DNA of 64,000 nt from Avena insularis. Taxonomy: Eukaryota > Streptophyta > Magnoliopsida > Poales > Poaceae. The position numbers were made by a program, and so were the translations under genes. Under the pieces are notes generated by a model. The model saw only the letters and a list, made by a program, of their open reading frames with translations. It was not told where the DNA came from and did no database searches. This document shows, in pieces, positions 44,341 to 54,734 of the stretch (within the stretch, counting starts at the first letter, position 1; the number at the start of each line of letters is the position of its first letter). The DNA lies in assembly GCA_023614405.1 (NCBI GenBank), contig CM042685.1:235083661-235147660 (forward strand). Reading direction: 5' to 3'.

Positions 44341-47300
44341 TATTTGATATACATGTTATTGATGTTTTCCTTACTAGCCCTCGTTGTAGTGCACAGGTAT
44401 TTGATCTTGGTTCGGTTGCTAATATTTGTAACTCAAAACAGGAGCTACGGAATAGAGCGGCTTGCGAGGATGAGGTGACGATCTTGGCGTGGCAGCGGAT
44501 CAAGAGTTGATGTGATGGCCGTCGGCACGCTCTCCTTAGTTTTACCTTCGGGATTAGTTTTAAACCTTAATAAATGTTATTATGTGCTTGCGTTGAGCAT
44601 GAACATTATTTCTGGATCGTGTTTATTGCAAGACGGTTATTCATTTAAATCGGAGAATAATGGTTGTTCTATTTATATGAGTAACATCTTTTATGGTCAT
44701 GCACCTCTTGTGAATGGTTTATTTCTTCTAAATATCGAAGGGATGAAACACACATCCATAACATTGAGGCTAAGAGATGCAAAGTAGATAGTGATAATAC
44801 TACTTATTTGTGGCAATTGTCGTCTAGGTCATATTGGTGTAAAGCGCATGAAGAAACTCCATTCGATGGACTTTTGGAGTCTCTTGATTTTGAATCATTT
44901 GACACATGCGAACCATGCCTCATGGGCAAGATGATCAAAACCCCGTTCTCCGGTATGATGGAGCGAGCAACGGACTTGTTGGAAATCATACATACCGATG
45001 TATGCGGACCGATGAGTGTTTTGACGCGCGGTGGATATCGCTATTTTCTCACTTTTACCGATGACTTAAGTAGATATGGGTATATCTATTTAATGAAACA
45101 TAAATCTGAAACGTTTGAAAAGTTCAAAGAATTTCAGAATGAAGTGGAGAACCATCGTACGAAGATTAAGTTTCTACGATCCGATCGTGGGGCGAATATT
45201 TGAGTTATGATTTTCTCACGCATCTCAAGGCAAGTGGAATCGTTTCACAACTCATACCGGAACACCACAACGCAATGGTGTGTTCGAGCCGGAATCGAAC
45301 CCTATTAGATATGGTCCGATCGATGATGTCTCTTACTGATTTGCCGTTATCGTTTTGGGGTTATGCATTAGAAACCGCTGCATTCACTTTAAATAGGGCT
45401 CCATCTAAATCCGTTGAGACGACACCGTATGAACTGTGGTTTGGTGATAAACCTAAGTTGTCGTTTCTTAAAGTTTGGGGATGCGAAGCTTACGTCAAGA
45501 AGTTGATGCCCGACAAGCTCGAACCCAAAGCGGAGAAATGCGTCTTCATAGGATACCCTAAGGAAACTATTGGGTATACCTTCTATCACAGAACCAAAGG
45601 CAAAGTGTTTGTCACAAAGAACGGTTCCTTTCTTGAGAAGGAGTTTCTCTCGAAAGAAGTGAGTGGGAGGAAAGTAGAGCTAGACGAGGTTATTGAACCT
45701 TCTCTTGAATTGGAGAGTAGCGTAGCACCTGAAATTGTTCTAGTGCCGCCTGCACCAACAATAGAGGAAGCTAATGACAAGGATCATGAAGCTTCGGACG
45801 ATGCTGCTACTGAACGTCGCAGGTCGACAAGGTCGCGTGCCCCTCCTGAGTGGTACGGCAACCCTGTCTTGACTGTCTTGTTAGTAGAAGACAGTGAACC
45901 TACGAACTATGAGGAAGCGATGATGAGCCCAGACTTTGAGAAATGGCTAGAAGCCATGAAATCCGAATTGGGATCCATGAGCGAAAACCAAGTATGGACT
46001 TTGGTGGACCCTCCTAGCGACCGAAAGGCCGTTGAGTGCAAATGGATCTTCAAGAAGAAAACGGACGCGGATGGTAATGTTACCATCTATAAAGCACGGC
46101 TTGTTGCGAAAGGTTTTCGACAAGTTCAAGGTGTTGACTATGATGAGACTTTCTCTCCTGTAGCGATGTTTAAGTCCATTCGGATTTTATTAGCAATTGC
46201 TGCGTTTCATGATTATGAAATATGGCAAATGGATGTCAAGACTGCTTTCCTCAATGGCAACATTGATGAAGAGTTGTATATGATGCAACCCGAAGGTTTT
46301 GTTGATCCTAAGGATGCTGATAAAGTATGAAAACTTCAGCGTTCCATTTATGGACTGAAGCAAGCATCTCGGAGTTGGAACCTTCGTTTTGATCAAGTGA
46401 TCAAGAGCTTTGGATTTGTTCCAAATTGCTACGAAGCTTGCATCTACAAGAAAGTGAGTGGGAGCTCGGTGACGTTTCTGGTACTATATGTGGATGACAT
46501 ATTGATTATTGGAAATGACATCAACATGCTTAACGATGTGAAGAGTTATTTGAACAAGTGTTTTTCAATGAAAGACCTAGGTGAAGCTGCTTATATATTG
46601 GGCATCAAGATCTATAGAGATAGACAAAGACGCCTGATAGCTTTAAGCCAGAGTACATACCTAGACAAAGTTCTGAAAAGGTTCAGAATGGATAAGGCAT
46701 TGAAAGGTTCAGTGCCTATGTTGTCAGGGAAGATATTGAGCAAGGCTCAGTGTCCAGCTACGGTAAATGATAGGGAAGCTATGAGCAAAGTTCCTTATGC
46801 CTCGGCCATAGGTTCCATCATGTATGCCATCTTTGTACTAGACGGATGTGTCCAATGCTCTTAGTTTGACGAGATATCAAAGTGATCCAGAGTGGAACCT
46901 TTGGACAGCCGTGAAGAACATCCTAAGGTACCTAAATAGGACTAAAGAAATGTTCTTAGTCTATGGGGGTGATGAACAGCTCGTCGTAAAGGTTACGTCG
47001 ATGCTAGTTTACACCGACAAGGATGATTGTAAATCTCGAGACGTGATACGTGTATATTTTGAATGGAGGAGCTGTGAGTGAGAAGCTGCAAGCAAAGCGT
47101 GATCGCGGGATCTACAATGAGAAGCGGAATACATGGCTGCTGCGAAGCGTCAAGTGAAGGAGTTTGGATCAGAACTTCATCATCGAGCTTGGCGTGGTTC
47201 AAGTGCATTGGACCCTTTGGAGATATTGTGTGACAACACCTGGCGCCATAGCACTCGCTAAGGAACCAAGATATCATCCAAAGACCAAGCATATCAATCA

Positions 47301-47450
47301 AGTTTCATATAATCCGAGATTATATAGCAGATGGAGATCTGAAGATCAGCAAAGTACATACAGATCTGAATGTCGCAGATCCATTGACTAAACCTCTTCC
47401 ACGTGTAAAACATGATCAGCACCTCAGTGCCATGGGTGTGAGATTGTTGC
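44341..47450 (+). pseudogene. pol of BARE/Angela (PR, INT, RT, RNase H)
   Basis: Protease FDLGSVANICNS has DLG in place of catalytic DTG. Integrase retains HTDVCGPMSVLTRGGYRYF (first Asp) and LRSDRGANI (usual DRGGEY altered), with the HHCC part eroded. Reverse transcriptase is in the long frame 45200-46330: WIFKKKTDADGNV, QMDVKTAFLNGNI. A TGA at 46328 (Trp codon) precedes LQRSIYGLKQASRSWN, then LYVDDILIIGND at 46488. RNase H (46848-47400) is in pieces. Multiple stops rule out activity. Confidence 0.92.
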
Positions 47451-47483
47451 CAAATGTAAACTAGATTATTGACTCTAGTGCAA

Positions 47484-47492
47484 GTGGGAGAC
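47484..47492 (+). other. Polypurine tract, BARE/Angela
   Basis: GTGGGAGAC (CAAGTGGGAGAC with flank) directly before TGTTGGAA of the 3' LTR, as in BARE-1. Confidence 0.9.
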
Positions 47493-49195
47493 TGTTGGAA
47501 TTATGCCCTAGAGGCAATAATAAAGATGTTATTATTATAATTCTTATTCATGATAAAGTTTATATTCCATGCTAGAATTGTATTAAGCGGAAACTTTAAT
47601 ACTTGTGTGGTTTGTGAACAACACCGTGTCCCTAGTACGCCTCTATGGACTAGCTCATTGATCAATGATGGTTAAGGTTTCCTAACCATAGACATGAGTT
47701 GTCAATTGATAATGAGATCATATCATTGGGAGAATGATATGGTGGACAGACCCAAACTAAGCAAAGCTATTAGATCGTTTCATCGTGTTCGTCTTTGCGA
47801 AGCTTTTCTCATGTCAAATATTGTATTCCTTAGACCATGAGATAATACAACTCCCTAGTATCGGAAGAAAGCTTTGAGGTCATCAAACGTCATCCTATGA
47901 GAGGGTGATCATAAAGGTGTCTCTCAGGTGATCGGAAAGTATCTGTTGGGTTGTATGTATCGAGATGGGATTTGTCCCTCCCAAGTCGGAGAGATATGCT
48001 TGGGCCCCTCGGTGTCGATATCAACACCGCTTGCAAGAATGTGGTTAAGGAGTTAATCACAAAGTGATATCGGATTACGGAACGAGTAAAGTACTTGCTG
48101 TGAACGAGATTGAACTAGGTATGACGATACCGACGATCGAATCTCGGGCAAGTAAAATATCGCGAGACGAAGGGAATATATATATGGGATTGATTGAATC
48201 CTGGCATCATGGTTCATCCGATATGATCATCGATGAATGTGTGGGAGTCAATATGGGTGCCTGCACCCGCTGTTGATTATTGATAGAAGATCATGTCGCA
48301 TATTCTCGAACCCAGGTCACACATAACGTGTCTCGACGCTAGGATAGATTGGATAATTGGTTTATGAATTTTTGTTGAGTCTCGGATGGGATCCGGGATA
48401 TCACGAGAGGTTCGGAATGGTCGGAGAATAAGATTCATATAAGGCGTGCAGTTTTGGAGTTGAATAGTTTCGGGTTAATCGGTATTGTACGGAAGCTTCT
48501 AGAACCTTCGGAAGGGGACCAACGTGGCCCCACCTTCCGGGGAGGGCATGGGACTATGAGGGAGTGTCCTGGCCGCATTGGGCCAGGGGCACAAGGCCCA
48601 TAGGGCCCAGCCGATCCTAGATAAGTTTAAATCGTTTAAACTAGAGATAAGATAGGGTTTCTAGAAGGGAGAGTTTAAATCGTTTAAACTAGAGATAGGC
48701 TTGGAGGATGGGCAAGGGCTGGCCACACCCCCCCCTCTATATATAGAGGGCTGGTGCGCCCCCTTCCCCCCCCACACACCTCCCTCCAAGCCCTAGTAGC
48801 CCTGCTGCCTTCCTCTCTCCCTCCCGACTGTTTGTAGGCGAAGCCCTGCTGCAGAAATTCTCCACCATATACACCATGCCGTCGTGTTGTAGATCCAATC
48901 CATCTCTCCACCCTACTTGCTGGTCCGAGGAAGGAGGAGACGTCGAGGTGCTGCACGTGTGCATCTCACGGAGGCACCGCCACTTGTGGTGCTAGATCGG
49001 ATCGGATCGCGAGGAGGAGAAGCGAGTACGACTACATCACCCATGTTCCGACGAACGTTCCGCTGTGCGAATCTTCAAGGGTATGAAGATCTAATCCAAT
49101 CTCTCTCGTTGTTTGCATCTCCTAGATTAGATCTTGGCTTTCCCTCTGTTCGCTTCCGTAGAAAAATTTGATTTACTATGCTGCGAAACCCTTCA
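47493..49195 (+). repeat. 3' LTR, BARE/Angela element
   Basis: 1703 bp, TGTTGGAATTATGCCC to ACCCTTCA (TG...CA). It differs from the 5' LTR by scattered small deletions, many of single G/C bases in 48000-48600. This pattern could be sequencing or assembly noise rather than age. Confidence 0.95.
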
Positions 49196-49274
49196 GTGGT
49201 ATCAGAGCTAGATCTATGCGTAGATGTGATTCACGAGTAGAACGCAACATGGTTGTTGCGGGCGTTGATGTTTT
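49196..49274 (+). other. Primer site and leader repeated after the 3' LTR
   Basis: GTGGTATCAGAGC plus 66 bp of leader are the same as 42333-42411 and should not exist right of a normally integrated 3' LTR. They indicate a tandem LTR-internal-LTR-internal array cut in the second internal region, or an aberrant integration. Confidence 0.92.
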
Positions 49275-49346
49275 GATTAAGGAGGGCTGGTGCATAATTA
49301 AAGAACACCTTGTGCTCCCTTCCTCCATAACAACACCTTGTGCTCT
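49275..49346 (+). other. Templated filler DNA at the junction
   Basis: A 72-bp mosaic between BARE/Angela leader and resumed Sirevirus B gag. TTTGATTAAGG matches 49376-49386, GAGGGCTGGTGC matches the LTR (48747 region), ATAATTAAAGAAC is duplicated (49294 and 49347), and AACACCTTGTGCTC is duplicated (49304 and 49332). Confidence 0.8.
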
Positions 49347-49928
49347 ATAATTAAAGAACGTGATCGTGCTCTTGCTTTGATTAAGGTTCTCAAGAAAGAA
49401 AATGTTGAGTTTGTGAGTGGTCATGATAGGACTCAAAATGATCTTGAGAAACTCAAAGAGGAACACAAAGTCTTGGAGAGTAAATTCTCAAATCTTTTTG
49501 AAGCCCATGAATAGCTTCAAACTCAATTAACTTGTGATCTTGCTAAGTCTTCCGCAGTGCAAATTATAGACTTGTCTAGCACTCCTAACCCTTGTTGCAA
49601 GCATGAGCATCTCATAGAGGAAGTCAAGGTGTTGAAGGATCAACTTGCCAAGACTAAGAAGAAGAAGAGGAAGAACAAGAAGAAGAAAAAGAAAAAGGGC
49701 ATGGCTCAAGGGGTACCAAATGGCCTAACCCTCTTGCAAAGTGACAACTTTGCCGGAAAGAACAATCCCTCTTATATTCTTTGCAAATGATATGATGGTC
49801 ATGTATATGCTAGATATGTGGGAACTTCTTACACGCATGATTATCATTGGGCCATTTGGGTGCCAAAGGCTCTTGTCACTAACAAAAGGGGACCCATTGC
49901 AAAATGGGTACCTAAAACCAAAGCTTGA
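49347..49928 (+). pseudogene. gag of Sirevirus B, C-terminal part
   Basis: Resumes at IIKERDRALALIKVLKK, aligned with RLIKEHDHAIAKYKRAKK of Sirevirus A, so only about three residues are lost at the BARE/Angela site. The coiled coil continues (DLEKLKEEHKVLESK), followed by a Lys-rich tract (near 49652-49700) and the end GPIAKWVPKTKA before TGA at 49926. TAG at 49512 and TGA at 49788 interrupt it. Confidence 0.9.
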
Positions 49929-49939
49929 TTTTCTTGTAG

Positions 49940-52659
49940 GACTATGCTTCCGGTGGATCAAAATGGGTGCTTGATAGTGGTTCCACGAGTCATATGACCG
50001 GAAGCAAGTCTATCATGACCGATATGAGGCCCAATATTGCCAACACCATGGTCTCCTATGGTGACAAAACAAGCTCTCAGGTTTTGGGTTTTGGCAAAGT
50101 GGTGGTAACCCCGGATGTATCCTTGGTTGACGTCATGCTTGTCAAAACTCTTGGTTACAACTTAATCTCAGTTCGTGCTCTTGCTCTTATGGGTCTTTCT
50201 TCTTTCTTTAATACTCATACTGTGGTCCTCATGTGGAGCAAGTCTCTCAAGGTGGCTTTTGTAGGATATGTAGAACATGACTTGTGTGTGGTGGACTTTT
50301 CAAGGACCACTACTCCTCATGCTCTATGTCTCTATGCTAAAGCCGACAAGGCTGGTTGTGGCATCTCCGCCTAGCCCATGTTAACATGAGAACTTTGCAA
50401 AGACTTCACTCCGAGGGCCACATCCTCGGAATTAACGTAGTTTCTTTTGCCAAAGATCGTGTTTGCAGGGCTTGTATTGAAGGGAAGATGCATGAAACTC
50501 CTCACAAAGCACTCAATCAAATCACCACCGAGAGGTGTTTGGAGCTCTTGCATATGGATATCTTTGGTCCACCCTCTCATGATAGCCTTCGAGGCAAGAA
50601 ATATTGCTTGGTTATTGTGGATGATTTCTCAAGATAAACTTGGGTGTTCTTTTTCAAGTACAAGAGTGAGACTCAACAAACCGTCATTGATTTTGCTAAT
50701 GAGGTTCAACGGAAGCACAATGCAACTATTCTCTCAATTCGAAGTGACAATGGCACCGAGTTCAAAAACTATACCTTGGATGAGTTTCTTAGTGATGAAG
50801 GAATCAAGAATCAATACTCCACTCCATATACCCCTCAACAATACGGAGTTACCGAAAGGAAGAATCGCACTTTGATGGATGCGGCTCGATCTATGCTAGC
50901 TGAGTTCAAGTCTCCATACAACTTTTGGGGCGAGGTCATCTCCACCGATTGCCATGCAACCAACCGGCTTGATCTCCGCAAGAAAAAGAACAAGACCCCC
51001 TATGAACTTCTCACCGGGAAAAAGCCTAATGTTAGCTACTTTCGGGTGTTTGGTTGCAAGTGCTACATTCTCAAGAAAGGAGTTTGTTTGTCCAAGTTTG
51101 AATCCAAGGCTCAAGAAGGAATTTTCGTTGGCTACTCAAATCAGTCCCATGCTTATAGAGTCTACAACAAAGCCAATGGAAGAGTTGAAGAGACGAGCAA
51201 CGTGAAGTTTGATGAAAATCATGAGTCTCTTCTTAGGCAAGATGGTGTTTGTGATCCAAGTGATGAAATTCCTCCTAAGGCCATAAGAAGAATGGGTGTG
51301 GGTTTCCACCTCCCCATTGAGGATCCCCTTATGGACGAAGGAGAAGGACCAAGCTCTACTCAAGTGGAGCCCTCACTTTCACAAGATCATCTTTCCCCTC
51401 AAGGACCTACATTTTTGGCACAAGCTCCCTCAAGCCCTTCCGAAGCTTCCCATGCTCATGACTCTCCAAGCTCCAAAGATCAAGCTCTTCATCAACAACA
51501 TCAACCTCCCCACGATGGGGCTCCTCCTCAAGGCACCTCCCACGGACAAGCTCTTAATCAACCTCATCAACCTCCCCAATATGGGGCTCCTCCTCAAGGT
51601 CACGGCTCTCCCCAAGGTCAAGCTCATCAAGATCAAGAGCAAGTCAATGATCCTCAAGGCTCCACTCCAAATGATGACTCCCCCAAAGTGGAAATTGATG
51701 AAGATGACCCTCGTGTTCGTGCTTATAGTCAAGTCGGCGGCTCAATTGGTGGCAATGACCAAGTGGTAGCTCAAGAATCTCGTGTTGAATCACAAGCCCG
51801 CCGTCAAGCCTATCGTCTCGCCAAGCTTGTTCAAGATGGCCATATCCTTGATAATGTCTATGGAGATTTCAATAAAGGTTCCACTACTAGGAGGCAACTA
51901 GCTTCCTTTAGCTCTCACCATGCGTTTATCTCTCTTGTGGAACCACAGAAAGTCTTCGAAGCTCTTGAAGATGATGATTGTCTTGATGCGATGAACGAAG
52001 AACTTCACAACTTCAAGAGGAACAATGTTTGGACATTGGTTGAGCGAACCAAAGATTGTCAAAACGTCATTGGAACCAAGTGGTTCTTCAAGAACAAGTG
52101 TGATGCGAATGGAATTGTCGTGCGCAACAAGGCAAGGTTAGTTGCCCAAGGATACTCACAAGTTGAGGGCATCGACTACGGTGAGACTTATGCCCCCGTT
52201 GCTCGCCTTGAATCCATTCGTATGCTTCTTGCCTTTGCTACCCATCATAACTTTAAGTTGCATCAAATGGATGTTAAGAGTGCTTTTCTTAATGGTCCTT
52301 TGAAAGAGTTGGTATACGTCAAGCAACCTCTAGGTTTTGAGGATCCACTTTTTCCGAACCATGTCTACAAGCTCAATAAGGCACTCTATGGCCTCAAGCA
52401 AGCCCCACGTGCGTGGTATGATTGCCTTAGGGAGCTCTTGTTAGACCGTGGCTTCGAAGTGGGCCTCATTGATCCCACTCTTTTTACTAAGAAAGTTGGA
52501 GGCCACTTGTTCGTATGCCAAATCTATGTTGATGACATTATCTTTGGGTCTATTAACAAAACTTTTAATGAGGATTTTGCCAAGCTCATGACCGATCGCT
52601 TCGAGATGTCCATGATGGGGGAGTTGAAGTTTTTCTTGGGTTTGAAGTCAAGCAATTGA
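49940..52659 (+). pseudogene. Protease, integrase and reverse transcriptase of Sirevirus B
   Basis: Opens after TTTCTTGTAG (49930-49939). Protease SKWVLDSGSTSHMTG keeps the catalytic DSG, unlike Sirevirus A. Integrase: LAHVNMRTLQRLH ... [44 protein letters not shown] (QNG altered to QYG). From 50644 the frame is open for 671 codons. It includes a Gln/His/Pro-rich repeat linker (51430-51640) and reverse transcriptase with [24 protein letters not shown] and [12 protein letters not shown] (52530). Breaks are a frameshift near 50360, TAA at 50635 and a one-base indel near 52645. Confidence 0.93.
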
Positions 52660-53473
52660 GGAAAGGGACTTTCATCAACCAAGCCAAGTACATCCAAGAC
52701 ATGCTCAAGAAGTTCAAGTTGATCAATTCAAAGGTGCCAAGACTCCCATGCCAACTAAGGTTAATCTTGATCTCGATCCCAAGGGTAAGGAGGTGGATCA
52801 AAAACTCTATCGGTCTATGATTGGGTCTTTGCTCTATATTTGTGCATCCCGATCGGATATTATGTTGAGTGTGGGTATGTGTGCAAGATTTCAAGCCGCA
52901 CCAAAGGAAAGTCACATGGTGGCAGTCAAGAGAATCTTTCGATATTTAGTTCATACCCCAAACTTTGGGTTGTGGTACCCCAAGGGAGCCAGCTTTGATC
53001 TTATTGGTTACGGACTGACTTGGGCTGGTGACAAAGTGGGAAGAAAGTCAACCTTCGGAGCTTGTCAGTTTCTCGGAAGATCTTTGGTTTGTTGGTCCTC
53101 GAAGAAGTAGAACTGTGTGTCTATGTCCACTGCCGAAGCTGAGTACATCTCTGCCGCAAGCTGTTGTGCTCAATTGCTATGGATGAAGCAAACTTTGAAG
53201 GATCTTGGACTATCTTTTGACAAGGTGCCTCTTCTTTGTGACAATGAGAGTGCCATTGCTATTGCTCACAATCCCGTGCAACACAACCGGACCAAGCACA
53301 TTGAGATTCATCATCATTTCATTCGGGACCATGTTGCTAGAGGAGACATTTCTTTGGAGTATGTTCCCACCAAGGCAAATCTTGCGGATCTTTTCACGGA
53401 GCCTCTTGATGAAGCAAGGTTCCGGGAGTTAAGGCATGAGCTAAATATCATCGATTCGAGCAATGTTGCTTGA
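52660..53473 (+). pseudogene. Reverse transcriptase tail and RNase H of Sirevirus B
   Basis: After a frame change comes YRSMIGSLLYICASRSDIMLSV, then RNase H: GDKVGRKSTFGACQFLGR, TAEAEYISAASCCAQLLWM (catalytic Glu), LLCDNESAIAIAHNP (Asp) and EIHHHFIRDHVARGD. It ends FTEPLDEARF...NIIDSSNVA. A TAG at 53108 splits the domain (SSKK-stop-NCVSMST). Otherwise well conserved. Confidence 0.92.
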
Positions 53474-53531
53474 GTACCTTGCACACCTACCCACGTCTCA
53501 ATGTGTATCTTGTTTGGATGTAGGCATGGAT

Positions 53532-53543
53532 TTAGGGGGAGCG
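53532..53543 (+). other. Polypurine tract, upstream copy, Sirevirus B
   Basis: TTAGGGGGAGCG, the counterpart of ATAGGGGGAGTG at 28955 in Sirevirus A, far from the LTR as in Sireviruses with repeated tracts. Confidence 0.65.
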
Positions 53544-53891
53544 TAGTTCCTCTTATGAACAAATGCTATCCCTATTATACGCACATTAAAGTTTTCATAC
53601 TCTATAGTCTCTAAAGGAGACCATTTGAGCTTCATGATGAGTGTTGGTAATGAACCCAAGATATATCTTCGCGGTGTCAAGCCATTTACTCTGCTATAAG
53701 GTGGCCTCGGCCACCGACCCATTTTTATTTGTGTCTTTGACCCTTTTGTGTTTTTCTTGGCCTTTGTTGGCTTTGGTTCTTCACAGTTTGAGCTCTCTAT
53801 CCTAAGCCTTTCCTTTCCTCAAGCCCTCTCTATTCACTGCACAAGTTCTTCCTTGTTATCTTCAAAACCTGAGAAGGTCTTCATGGCGTCA

Positions 53892-54026
53892 CCGGAACTT
53901 CCGGTCACCGCTGAACTTCGGTCCACCGGTTGTTCGTCTGAACCACCTGCTGACCTGGAACGTGTTCAGCCTGACCCGGAACTTCCGGTCCACCGGAACT
54001 TTCGGTCCCTAACCAGAACTTCCGGT
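53892..54026 (+). repeat. Palindrome array B2
   Basis: Five copies of CCGGAACTTCCGG or close variants, centred at 53898, 53916, 53982, 53999 and 54019 (steps 18, 66, 17, 20). All are C-centred on the plus strand. It lies just upstream of the TATA box at 54040 and uses the same dyad as the LTR array B1. Four more copies lie in the proposed intron, centred at 54467, 54490, 54516 and 54536. Confidence 0.9.
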
Positions 54027-54039
54027 GGTGCTCCCTGTC

Positions 54040-54049
54040 CTATATAAGG
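54040..54049 (+). promoter_or_regulatory. TATA box upstream of the envelope-like gene
   Basis: CTATATAAGG, 14 bp after array B2 and 175 bp before the MDSG start codon at 54215. A pyrimidine-rich stretch (54071-54090) follows. It looks like an internal promoter for a separate envelope-like transcript. Confidence 0.55.
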
Positions 54050-54214
54050 TGGGCCCTGGGGGAAAACGGGATCTTCTTCCTTTTTCCCCCAAGACCCATC
54101 CTCTATTTGGAGCAGCCGCCGGCCAAGACCTCTCCGCGAAGGTGCTCCGGCCCCTTCGTCTCCGCCACCTCCGCAGATCTGCTGTGGGAACCTTCCCCAC
54201 CTCGATCTCCCGCC

Positions 54215-54729
54215 ATGGACTCCGGTATTTGCCCTCAACTCCCTCCATTAATGGAGATCTTGCTCTCTCACCATGGCTTGAGTTAGGGCACACCATGTCT
54301 AGGCTAGTTCTTTGGCTAGAACTTGTTGGGAGATCTTGGTAGGCCTAGGGTATCATGCTAGAGTAGATTGGTCCAATACACTCTTGAAAATCTTTGCACT
54401 TGTGGCTTTTAGATCTAGATCTAGTGAACTGCTGTTTGGAACCGTCAGTTCGTGGTCTCACCGGAACTTCCGGTGAGCCACGACCGGAACTTCCAGTGGA
54501 CCATTTTCACCGGAAGTTCCGGCGATTCAGCGGAAGTTCCGGCAAAAATGCAACTTTTTCTTGATTGTATTTTTCCAATCTATTTCTTTTGTTTCCTCTT
54601 CCGAACTTGTGCACTTACCCCACCTTCCTTCCCTATTCTTGTGCTTTCTTCTCAGGGCAAGGTGGTACCCGCCAAGGCAAGCGTACCTGTCGACCATCCT
54701 CTGACATTCCTCCTGATATTGATGAATAA
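54215..54729 (+). pseudogene. Spliced leader of the envelope-like gene, Sirevirus B
   Basis: Exon 1 is ATG GAC TCC G (54215-54224), donor GTATTT. A 431-bp intron ends TTCTTCTCAG at 54655, and exon 2 (54656-54729) reads in frame MDSG-QGGTRQGKRTCRP ... PPDIDE and stops at TAA. This matches Sirevirus A: same first exon, same phase, Gly-rich start, acidic end and TAA. The main frame would follow but is cut five bases later by the Tekay-like insertion at 54735. Confidence 0.55.
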
Positions 54730-54734
54730 GATGT

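Larger units (their letters stand above)
40623..49274 (+). mobile_element. BARE-1/Angela-type Ty1/copia element, right end aberrant
   Basis: Two LTRs (about 1.7 kb each), Met-tRNA primer site, a 1.2-kb leader, decayed gag and pol, and polypurine tract GTGGGAGAC. LTR start TGTTGGAATTATGCCCTAGAGG is diagnostic of the BARE-1/Angela/WIS group. Unusually the 3' LTR is followed by another primer site and 66 bp of leader (49196-49274) identical to the region after the 5' LTR. The left flank ATAAC is not repeated on the right. It is inserted in Sirevirus B gag. Confidence 0.93.
37074..54734 (+). mobile_element. Sirevirus B (Maximus-type Ty1/copia), split by BARE/Angela
   Basis: 5' LTR, Met-tRNA primer site, gag, pol, palindrome array and the start of an envelope-like gene. 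The BARE/Angela element (40623-49274) sits in gag. The right end is cut at 54734 by the minus-strand Tekay-like element. Left flank ACAGT (37069-37073) lies in the gag-PR Ty3 tail. Gene order and sequence parallel Sirevirus A, but the palindrome sequence differs, so they are different families. Confidence 0.92.
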
